Origin: Candidatus Zixiibacteriota bacterium
Lineage (GTDB): Bacteria; SM23-81
Length of the DNA stretch: 12,228 bases
Assembly: GCA_030628225.1 (NCBI GenBank)
Contig: DAOVRJ010000048.1
Span: 1-12,228 of the forward strand
Direction of reading: 5' to 3'
Shown here: piece by piece, positions 1-5,573 of the stretch
Layout of the letters: each line of letters starts with the position of its first letter
Numbering within the stretch: the stretch's first letter is position 1
Translations under genes and position numbers: made by a program
The notes under the pieces: model-generated
The model's input: the letters and a program-made list of their open reading frames with translations, nothing else
What the model was told of the DNA's origin: nothing
Database searches by the model: none

Positions 1-2
1 AT

Positions 3-113
3 GAGCATCTTAAACAACTTGCTCTACAGGAAGAAAAAGTTAAGGCTTATACTCAAAATGGCGTTAGGAGGGTAATAGTGGTAACGGGTAAATTGGTCAA
101 TGTAGTTGTTTGA
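3..113 (+). CDS. Possible 3' end of an unrecognised plus-strand gene
   Basis: A reading frame enters from the left edge and runs 36 codons to a TGA at 111-113. Its translation has a charged, glutamine-rich first half (QLALQEEKVKAY) and a hydrophobic end (RRVIVVTGKLVNVVV). I do not recognise the family. The tail faintly resembles the C-terminus of IS110-type transposases, where a basic-hydrophobic VARKLL-like stretch closes the protein, but this is too short to rely on. It would be the only plus-strand gene in the window and would converge on the TPR gene. The local DNA is more AT-rich than the rest. It could also be chance. Confidence 0.25.
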   Translation, partial: EHLKQLALQEEKVKAYTQNGVRRVIVVTGKLVNVVV

Positions 114-239
114 TGAAATAGATACTTTTTTTGATCTACTAGTATACATAATGTTTATTATGGGACACAGTAAGTTTAAAAAAACACACCGTACTCCAGA
201 TTTTAAATATAATGTAGTTTATGCCTTTCTTTTAACAAT
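114..239. other. AT-rich spacer between convergent ends
   Basis: This is noncoding, strongly AT-rich DNA between the possible plus-strand gene end and the stop of the TPR gene. It holds a short 6-bp palindrome (CATAAT-gttt-ATTATG at 147-162) with no T-run on either side, so it does not look like an intrinsic terminator. A 65-codon plus-strand frame crosses it from a TTG and runs into the TPR gene; I see no support for it. Confidence 0.4.
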
Positions 240-914
240 CTATATTTTCCCCAATTCTGCCGAGGCAATTATCGCATCTTTGGCATATCTACTATCAGGA
301 TAATTTGAAGTAAGACTACTATATGCTGCTCTTGCTCTATCGTTGTTGCCAGAAGCGGAAAAACATCTACCAGCGTTCAACAGACTTTCCGGAGCACCAT
401 AGAATTCTGGAAATTCTTCCGCCGCCCTCATATAGAACTCTCCGGCATCAGCAAATTGATCCAAATACTCGTGGCATGCCGCAATTCCAGTTAAGGAGGA
501 AGCCTCAAAGAGCTTGTCACGATGGTATTTCTCGATATAGATATTGTAGGCAGAAATGGCATCTTGGTATTGGCCCAGTTTAAAATGACTATCGGCAAGG
601 AGAATAACCGCGATACTAGCCTGCTGGGTATTAGAGAATTGATCAAGCAGCGTCTGACATCGCTGGATAGCTGCTTGATAATCACCTTTTTGATACAGAA
701 TGTTTGCCTCACCGACAATTCTCGCCGCAGATTCCTGTTTATGACTTCGGCTGGAAGTAAACATAGTCAAAGCAATTAGCAACACCACCAGCCCGGCAAT
801 TGCAATAAAAAAGATATTCTTGTGCTCCCTTACATAGGAGCTCAGTTGAAAGGCCGCTGTGACGAAATGATCTTCCTTAAGATCGTGCTTGCGTATGCGC
901 TTCTTGGCAACCAT
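240..914 (-). CDS. Membrane-anchored tetratricopeptide repeat protein
   Basis: The product is 224 residues. It starts with a basic cytoplasmic segment (KKRIRKH near residues 4-10), followed by one transmembrane helix at about 34-52. About 170 residues of tetratricopeptide repeats follow, roughly at 63-96, 99-132, 137-170 and 174-207, with typical YQKGDYQAAI and FKLGQYQDAI helices. There is no cleavable signal, so the repeat domain probably faces the periplasm, tethered to the inner membrane. This layout resembles YfgM/BamD-like scaffold proteins of envelope assembly; the family is clear but the exact role is not. The ATG at 914 follows an AGGG-type ribosome binding site. It begins 38 nt after tRNA-Arg with no terminator between, so both may share one transcript. 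Partner proteins cannot be read from the sequence. Confidence 0.87.
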   Translation of the reverse strand: MVAKKRIRKHDLKEDHFVTAAFQLSSYVREHKNIFFIAIAGLVVLLIALTMFTSSRSHKQESAARIVGEANILYQKGDYQAAIQRCQTLLDQFSNTQQASIAVILLADSHFKLGQYQDAISAYNIYIEKYHRDKLFEASSLTGIAACHEYLDQFADAGEFYMRAAEEFPEFYGAPESLLNAGRCFSASGNNDRARAAYSSLTSNYPDSRYAKDAIIASAELGKI

Positions 915-952
915 TGCCTAACCCTCTTTCAATTCAAATATTACATAGGCAA

Positions 953-1026
953 TACCCCCGGCCCGACTCGAACGGGCGGCACAGGGATTAGGAATCCCTT
1001 GCTCTATCCACCTGAGCTACGGGGGC
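953..1026 (-). tRNA. tRNA-Arg (anticodon CCT)
   Basis: A full cloverleaf can be drawn. The 7-bp acceptor is GCCCCCG with CGGGGGT (the terminal pair is G-U). The D stem is GCTC/GAGC, the anticodon stem AGGGA/TCCCT holds the loop TTCCTAA, and the T arm is GCCCG-TTCGAGT-CGGGC. The loop gives anticodon CCT, which reads AGG arginine codons. The discriminator is A, and the next bases are TTG, so the 3' CCA is not encoded and must be added by CCA nucleotidyltransferase. The two proline tRNAs in this window do encode CCA. Confidence 0.96.
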
Positions 1027-1048
1027 GCGAAACAGCTTCTAATTAAAC

Positions 1049-1077
1049 AATTTAACATCCCAGATTTGTTTTGTCAA
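1049..1077 (-). promoter_or_regulatory. Promoter of tRNA-Arg
   Basis: On the minus strand a consensus -35 box TTGACA (1077-1072) is followed, after a 17-nt spacer, by TAAATT (1054-1049, four of six matches to TATAAT). Transcription would start about 16 nt before the tRNA 5' end. The downstream TPR gene could also be served by it. Confidence 0.6.
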
Positions 1078-1226
1078 CACATTTATTAGCTTACATTGAT
1101 GCATTTTGAAATCAACCTTGTTTGCATCGATGTTAGTAAAATATCACCCCAACATATTGTATTTTCATGAAAGAACAAGCTTCACACAATACTTTAAGTA
1201 ACATCATTTAAGGATCATTAACGACA
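1078..1226. other. AT-rich intergenic region with inverted repeats
   Basis: This is the upstream part of the apt to tRNA-Arg spacer. No ORF or RNA gene is visible. It holds an 11-bp inverted repeat, ACATTGATGCA at 1093-1103 and TGCATCGATGT at 1123-1133, with a 19-nt loop. All positions pair as plus-strand RNA (one G-U); on the minus strand one position is an A-C mismatch. No T-run follows on the minus strand. The repeat lies 16 bp upstream of the tRNA-Arg -35 box, so it could be an operator or simply part of an AT-rich spacer. Confidence 0.35.
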
Positions 1227-1258
1227 AAACATTAGCACTTATATAATGATATGCTAAC
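1226..1258 (-). terminator. Weak candidate terminator after apt
   Basis: About 10 nt after the apt stop, the minus strand reads TTAGCA, a 14-nt AT-rich loop, TGCTAA, then TGTTTTG. The stem is only 6 bp with low GC and the T-run is short, so termination would be inefficient. It is the only hairpin-plus-T arrangement at the end of the surE-to-apt operon. Confidence 0.3.
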
Positions 1259-1268
1259 ACCTTCTAAT

Positions 1269-1793
1269 TTATTCACTCATGTAATGAATTAGAGACAACA
1301 CATTGCGGCCAGCGAGTCTGTCTCTCCCTCTCAAAAAATCAAGCTCTATGAGAAAGGCAACGCCTACTATTTCACCGCCAAGCTTATCCACCATCTTACA
1401 GGTCGCCGAGACTGTTCCACCGGTGGCTAAAAGATCGTCAATGATCAACACTCTTTGGCCCTCGACGATCGCATCCCGATGGATTTCCAGAGCATTCTGA
1501 CCATATTCCAGATCGTACTCCATGCGAATCGTCTCTGCGGGCAGTTTGCCAGGTTTTCGCACCGGAACGACGCCTACACCAAGCTTATATGCCAGAACAG
1601 GAGCCAGCAGAAATCCCCTGGCCTCAATTCCCACCACAACATCGATTGATTGATCTTTAAAATGAATGTAGAAATCGTCAATTGTCTTCCGAAAAGCAAC
1701 CCTATCCTTTAGCAATGTGGTGATGTCTCTGAAAACAATTCCCTTCTTGGGAAAATCGCGTATATCTCGTATAAGATTCTTTAACTCATCCAT
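1269..1793 (-). CDS. apt: Adenine phosphoribosyltransferase
   Basis: Apt converts adenine and PRPP to AMP and pyrophosphate in the cytoplasm (purine salvage). The 174-residue product has the usual family length. The N-terminus has the typical IRDFPKKGIVFRDITTLL stretch (residues 11-28). The flexible-loop region is present (VRKPGKLPAET, 78-88), and the PRPP-binding motif VLIIDDLLATGGT lies at 115-127 with its paired aspartates. The ATG at 1793 follows a strong GAGGAG site about 7 nt upstream. It is the last gene of the operon, 20 nt after acyP. The nearby SLOG protein may be a nucleotide phosphoribohydrolase that would release adenine, Apt's substrate, but that link is inference. Nothing is missing or unusual in the protein. 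Confidence 0.97.
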   Translation of the reverse strand: MDELKNLIRDIRDFPKKGIVFRDITTLLKDRVAFRKTIDDFYIHFKDQSIDVVVGIEARGFLLAPVLAYKLGVGVVPVRKPGKLPAETIRMEYDLEYGQNALEIHRDAIVEGQRVLIIDDLLATGGTVSATCKMVDKLGGEIVGVAFLIELDFLRGRDRLAGRNVLSLIHYMSE

Positions 1794-1813
1794 GGCAAGC
1801 TCCTCAGCGATGA

Positions 1814-2092
1814 TTAAAATCTGATGCTAAAATCCTTGAATTCTTCTTTTACATTGTGCCATTGCACATTTATGTTGGTCACATGAGACGATGCCGGACC
1901 TATGCGCAGATCCTCGATAAATTCCGAAACCAACCCCCTCTCCCCTTCCACCTCCACTTCCACATCTCCATTGCACACATTCCTGACATATCCCACTAGC
2001 CCTATTCTTCTGGCAGATCTTTGGGCGAAATACCGAAATCCTACCCCCTGTACCAAACCGCAGACCAAGATATGCGCGCAGACTGCTATCAT
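1814..2092 (-). CDS. acyP: Acylphosphatase
   Basis: The 92-residue product is a complete acylphosphatase, a small cytoplasmic enzyme that hydrolyses carboxyl-phosphate bonds such as those of acetyl phosphate or 1,3-bisphosphoglycerate. The signature GLVQGVGFRYF lies at residues 12-22 and supplies the phosphate-binding loop and catalytic Arg20. The second catalytic residue, Asn38, lies in GYVRNVCNGDVEVEVEG (34-50). The ATG overlaps the stop of the upstream SLOG gene by 4 nt (ATGA), which suggests translational coupling. No strong ribosome binding site is needed or seen. Apt follows 20 nt downstream. Confidence 0.95.
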   Translation of the reverse strand: MIAVCAHILVCGLVQGVGFRYFAQRSARRIGLVGYVRNVCNGDVEVEVEGERGLVSEFIEDLRIGPASSHVTNINVQWHNVKEEFKDFSIRF

Positions 2093-2568
2093 CGAACACC
2101 TTCGATTAGTTCAATAGCACGGCTTACAGCCTCTTTGGCCGTTTTGACCATCACCAATCCGGAAATCTCCCATGTTTTTATGCCCACCACGGGAATACCC
2201 ATGGTCAATCCCAGGGCGATTTCGGAAAGAGTTCCGTATTGTCCATCTATGGCGATGATAGCATCTGCGGAACGAACCACCAGGGAGTTTCTGGCATGGC
2301 CCAATCCGGTGACGATGGGAATGTCGACATGCTCATTGGCATCGGCGGCCGAGGTACCCGGAAGGATGCCCACCGTCAGTCCTCCCTGTGATTTCGATCC
2401 GGCCGAGGCGGCCTCCATGATCCCACCCATTCCCCCGGTGATCAGGACGTACCCTCGCCTGGCCAGCTCGGCTCCCACTTCCCGGGCAATGCCAGCCTGT
2501 TCCGCCGTACACTCACCGCCGCCTATGACGGCCACGCGCTGGGGTCTCTTTTTCTCTTTCACTGTCAT
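2089..2568 (-). CDS. TIGR00725/SLOG family Rossmann-fold protein (LOG-like)
   Basis: The product is 159 residues with one Rossmann-like SLOG domain. The first beta strand and glycine turn are RVAVIGGGEC (11-20). A second glycine loop TGGMGGIMEA lies at 44-53, and GQYGTLSE at 109-116 occupies the place of the PGGxGTxxE motif of LOG proteins. Arg93 and Glu116 align with the Arg and Glu that LOG/PpnN-type enzymes use to split nucleoside 5'-monophosphates into base and ribose 5-phosphate, although the PGG is replaced by GQY. Family membership is clear; the enzymatic role is inferred. The gene begins 28 nt after tRNA-Pro(CGG) with only a weak GAGA-like ribosome binding site, and it overlaps acyP by 4 nt. 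Older annotations call such proteins lysine decarboxylase-like, which is probably wrong. Confidence 0.9.
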   Translation of the reverse strand: MTVKEKKRPQRVAVIGGGECTAEQAGIAREVGAELARRGYVLITGGMGGIMEAASAGSKSQGGLTVGILPGTSAADANEHVDIPIVTGLGHARNSLVVRSADAIIAIDGQYGTLSEIALGLTMGIPVVGIKTWEISGLVMVKTAKEAVSRAIELIEGVR

Positions 2569-2596
2569 GGGATCTCATAGGGCGGGAAATAAAAGA

Positions 2597-2674
<78 letters not shown>

Positions 2675-2678
2675 ATAT

Positions 2679-3158
2679 TTACTGTGCTGTCCAGAGACCG
2701 ATCACTCCCAGAGAGGCCAGTGTGACAACGGTGCCGGCCAATAAAATGCCCAGCAAAACTGCTGGAAGAGAATATCTGAATCGTACACCGAACAAAAAAG
2801 CGGCCACCGTACCAGTCCATGCACCAGTGACGGGCAGCGGGATGGCAACGAAGATAATCAACCCCAGGGCTTCGTAGCGTTCCACCACCTGGCCTCTTCG
2901 CCTGGTCCTGGCGAATAACCATTGGAAAAATCGCTGGCAGATGAGGTATCTACTGCCAAGAAAGCTAGAAATGGGCTCCAAGAATAGCAACAACGGAATG
3001 ACCGGGATGAAATTACCCAGTACGGCCCAGAAATATGCTTGTTGCCAACTCATTCCGCATCCCAGGGCATATGGAATGGCTCCCCGCAATTCAGAGATGG
3101 GCAACATGGCGATGAGAACTGTGGATAGCTCACTGGGAATGTCACTCAAAACTAACAC
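2679..3158 (-). CDS. Small multidrug-export family membrane protein (COG2426/PF06695)
   Basis: The 159-residue product is an integral membrane protein with about four hydrophobic segments, roughly at 10-30, 41-61, 97-120 and 130-156. A basic cytoplasmic loop FARTRRRGQ lies near 82-90. The family signature PISELRGAIPYAL (20-32) and the later AIPLPVTGAWTG (105-116) are both present; these paired helical hairpins are typical of PF06695. The family was named for supposed drug export, but its substrate is not established. The start is a GTG at 3158, about 9 nt after an AGGAG inside the end of pcm. It follows pcm by 6 nt and is followed by tRNA-Pro after 4 nt, so it belongs to the same transcript. 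Confidence 0.88.
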   Translation of the reverse strand: MLVLSDIPSELSTVLIAMLPISELRGAIPYALGCGMSWQQAYFWAVLGNFIPVIPLLLFLEPISSFLGSRYLICQRFFQWLFARTRRRGQVVERYEALGLIIFVAIPLPVTGAWTGTVAAFLFGVRFRYSLPAVLLGILLAGTVVTLASLGVIGLWTAQ

Positions 3159-3164
3159 TGCTGT

Positions 3165-3809
3165 TCACTCCTGCGTCCAACCGTGGTCTCCAATCAGGGG
3201 CACAAAGGTACAGCCACAGATCTTTCTGTTTTTAATTTTCGGCCCCTTTTTTTCAACGCACATCAGATTCTGGAAGGCGGAACTGCCCACGGGCACGATC
3301 AACCTGCCGCCATCCTTGAGTTGATCCTGCAGGGGTTTGGGCACAACGGGCGAGCCCGCAGTTACTATAATTCCATCGAAGGGGGCAAATTCTCTCCAGC
3401 CTAAGGTCCCGTCGCCCACTTTAATAACTACATTCTTATAGTTAAGCTTGCTAAGCAATTCTCGTGCCATCCGAGCCAGATGCGGATCACGCTCGATGGA
3501 ATAAACCTTATATGCTATCTCCGCCAGAACAGCCGCCTGATAACCCGAACCGGTACCCACCTCCAAACTCCTCTCCCCTCCTTTCAACCCGAGACATTCG
3601 GTCATCATAGCAACCATGTAAGGTTGTGAAATGGTCTGTCCGCCGGGTATGGGCAAAGGGTAATCATTATAAGCTTCCCCCACAAGGGATTCATTCACGA
3701 ACTGATGTCGGGGCACTTTTTTTACGGCCTCCAGCACCAGCTCATCTTTAATCCCCCTAGCCCGTATCTGCTCCTCGACCATCCGCTCTCGTTCGATGGG
3801 AAAATCCAT
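3165..3809 (-). CDS. pcm: Protein-L-isoaspartate O-methyltransferase
   Basis: Pcm repairs aged proteins by methylating isoaspartyl residues with S-adenosylmethionine, in the cytoplasm. The 214-residue product has the standard length. It contains PRHQFV (33-38), the family signature YPLPIPGGQTISQPYMVA (50-67), the SAM-binding motif LEVGTGSGYQAA (82-93), the acidic end of strand 2 (SIERDP, 104-109) and GDGTLGW (132-138). The ATG follows an AGGAG located inside the end of surE, with a 5-nt intergenic gap. The order surE-pcm is the classical pair also found in proteobacteria. The protein is intact. Confidence 0.97.
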   Translation of the reverse strand: MDFPIERERMVEEQIRARGIKDELVLEAVKKVPRHQFVNESLVGEAYNDYPLPIPGGQTISQPYMVAMMTECLGLKGGERSLEVGTGSGYQAAVLAEIAYKVYSIERDPHLARMARELLSKLNYKNVVIKVGDGTLGWREFAPFDGIIVTAGSPVVPKPLQDQLKDGGRLIVPVGSSAFQNLMCVEKKGPKIKNRKICGCTFVPLIGDHGWTQE

Positions 3810-3814
3810 TTTCT

Positions 3815-4576
3815 CTAAAACTCCTGCAAAGTTGAAAAGTCCCAGCCAGATAAACTATCTATAGCTCGGTAATTTGTCATATCTAGATGCAGCGGGGTTA
3901 TGGAGATCTTGTTGGCCTCAATGGCCTTAAAGTCGGTCTTCTTTCCCCCCTCCCAAGAAGGCTCTTTTCCACCGATCCAAAAAAAGGAGTTTCCCCTCCC
4001 GTCGGTTTTCTTCACCACCGCATCTCGGTAAATCCTTTTTCCCAATCGAGTGATTTCAACTCCGCACAAATTCCCGCGGTCAACATAGGGAACATTAACA
4101 TTAAAATAGGTATCCTCTGGCAGCCCGCGTTGTAATACTATCTTGCAAAGTTTGGCAGCAACCTCAGCTGCCACTACGAAGTCTGCGGGATTCCAATCTG
4201 CTAAGGAGATGGCCATGGAGAGGATACCCAACATGGTTCCCTCGATGGCAGCGGCTACCGTTCCCGAATAGCTGACGTCATCCCCCAGGTTGGGACCGTG
4301 ATTGATGCCTGATAAAATTATATCTGGATTTTGCTTAAGCAGGTATCGAATGGCTATCATAACGCAGTCCGTTGGCGTTCCCTGCACAGAAAATACTTTA
4401 TCTTCCAGCTCATTTACTCTTAAGGGTTGTGAAAGAGTAAGTGAGTGGCTGGTAGCACTTTGCTCTCTGTCGGGGGCCACCACCCAAACCTCCCCCCCCA
4501 GCTTGGACAGCTCAGTTTTCAGAGTCTGAAGTCCCCTGGCGTGAATGCCATCGTCGTTAGTGAGTAAAATGCGCAT
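3815..4576 (-). CDS. surE: 5'/3'-nucleotidase SurE
   Basis: SurE is a metal-dependent phosphatase that removes phosphate from nucleoside monophosphates and is linked to stationary-phase survival. The product opens with the canonical MRILLTNDDGIHARG, whose paired aspartates bind the metal. APDREQSATSHSLT follows near 34-47, then the conserved SGINHGPNLGDDVSYSGTVAAA region (89-110). At 253 residues it is full length. I place the start at the ATG at 4576: an AAGG site lies about 5 nt before it, and it gives the standard SurE N-terminus. A GTG two codons earlier (4582) is possible but overlaps that site. It lies 22 nt after the glycosyltransferase stop and 5 nt before pcm. Confidence 0.97.
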   Translation of the reverse strand: MRILLTNDDGIHARGLQTLKTELSKLGGEVWVVAPDREQSATSHSLTLSQPLRVNELEDKVFSVQGTPTDCVMIAIRYLLKQNPDIILSGINHGPNLGDDVSYSGTVAAAIEGTMLGILSMAISLADWNPADFVVAAEVAAKLCKIVLQRGLPEDTYFNVNVPYVDRGNLCGVEITRLGKRIYRDAVVKKTDGRGNSFFWIGGKEPSWEGGKKTDFKAIEANKISITPLHLDMTNYRAIDSLSGWDFSTLQEF

Positions 4577-4598
4577 TTTCACCTTACTTTAAATGATC

Positions 4599-5372
4599 TC
4601 AAAGTTTAAAAAAAGTCTTCAGCACAAGAAAAAGGAACCGCAGAGTATCCCTCCCGGGTCTGATGGCGCTTTCCTCCTCCCTGTAAATTGAAGTGATGGG
4701 CAGAGAGGCAATGCGGTACCCTTTTCTACCCACCTGTATTAGCATCTCAGATTCAGTATCATATCTGCTGGTTCTTAGGCGTAGATCCTTCAAAATATCC
4801 ACTCGAATGTATCTATAACCCGACTGGCTATCTGGGATTTTCTGTCTGGCCAGGGCGGAGACAAGAGCCGATGTGATCCGATTGGTCATCACCCTGATTA
4901 TAGGCATCTCTCCCACCTGATTCATCCTGGATCCAATCAGGATACCTACATCTTCCCGGGTGGCCCGGCTAATAAAATCGGGTATAAATTTTTCATCGTG
5001 CTGCCCATCGGCATCCAGCACGACAACACCATCATAACATCTATCGATGATATACTTAAAACCTGTTTGAAGGGCCGCGCCTTTGCCTTTGTTCCTCTTG
5101 TGACGGAGCAGGACAGCACCCGTTGTTTGGACCAATTGACCTGTGTTGTCGCTAGATCCATCGTCTACGACGATGATGCTCTGCCGCGGTAAGAATCGCC
5201 CTACACCCTCAACTACTTTGACGATGCTTTTCGAGGCGTTTAACGCGGGAATCAAAGCGGCCACTCTTAAAGAGCCGCCCGGACTATTTCCCGCAGCAGA
5301 GGAAGAACCAAGCGTTCCAGAAAGACTATCCGGTGAACTAATCATATAGGTATATAGTGATGTATAGTGCAA
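4599..5372 (-). CDS. Family 2 glycosyltransferase (dolichyl-phosphate mannosyltransferase-like)
   Basis: The product, at most 257 residues, is a GT-A fold glycosyltransferase of family 2. The nucleotide-binding strand is VAALIPALNAS (37-47), followed by VVDDGSSDNT (68-77), KGKGAALQTGF (95-105), the metal-binding DADGQH (120-125) and DSQSGYR (181-187). These match polyprenyl-phosphate mannosyl/glucosyltransferase-like enzymes. There is no long C-terminal membrane domain, only a hydrophobic end near 243-257. The donor and acceptor cannot be assigned. The start is uncertain: a TTG at 5372 and an ATG at 5345 are both in frame and neither has a convincing ribosome binding site. The catalytic domain begins near residue 35, so the Ser/Gly-rich first 34 residues are dispensable. 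It is the first gene of the surE-apt operon, 22 nt upstream of the surE ATG. Confidence 0.9.
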   Translation of the reverse strand: MHYTSLYTYMISSPDSLSGTLGSSSAAGNSPGGSLRVAALIPALNASKSIVKVVEGVGRFLPRQSIIVVDDGSSDNTGQLVQTTGAVLLRHKRNKGKGAALQTGFKYIIDRCYDGVVVLDADGQHDEKFIPDFISRATREDVGILIGSRMNQVGEMPIIRVMTNRITSALVSALARQKIPDSQSGYRYIRVDILKDLRLRTSRYDTESEMLIQVGRKGYRIASLPITSIYREEESAIRPGRDTLRFLFLVLKTFFKL

Positions 5373-5573
5373 TCATTTGGAGAGATCGGACGCTGGTTTA
5401 TCTCAGATCTCAAATTGAATGGCCTGTTCAACATAAGCTGCTTTTCAAATAAAGGCCTTTTACTATGTAAGAAGTTTTTTTCCTTTTTGCAAGCCTTTTT
5501 TAAGCATTCGCCTTTTTTTCACATTAAACTGGCTTTCATCTGCGGTCGACAGCTCAATGTGACCAAACCTGTC
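5373..5573. other. Intergenic region with A-tracts
   Basis: This 201-nt spacer separates the large secreted-protein gene from the glycosyltransferase operon. On the minus strand it has four A-tracts of 5-7 bases (complements of T-runs at 5475-5481, 5484-5488, 5496-5501 and 5513-5519), which may bend the DNA. A weak promoter candidate, TTGCAA followed after 17 nt by TACATA, lies within them. A 7-bp inverted repeat (TCACATT at 5519-5525, AATGTGA at 5556-5562) is followed by A's, not T's, in the minus-strand transcript, so it is not an intrinsic terminator. No gene is supported here. Confidence 0.4.

Noticed and set aside
106-303. 65-codon plus-strand frame with hydrophobic stretches
   Set aside because: It overlaps the 3' end of the well-supported TPR gene, starts at a TTG without a ribosome binding site, and the hydrophobic residues reflect AT-rich DNA.
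1093-1133. 11-bp inverted repeat as terminator of apt
   Set aside because: No T-run follows on the minus strand and one pair becomes an A-C mismatch there.
5519-5562. TCACATT/AATGTGA inverted repeat as terminator of the large gene
   Set aside because: On the minus strand the second arm is followed by A's rather than T's, and the 30-nt loop is long.
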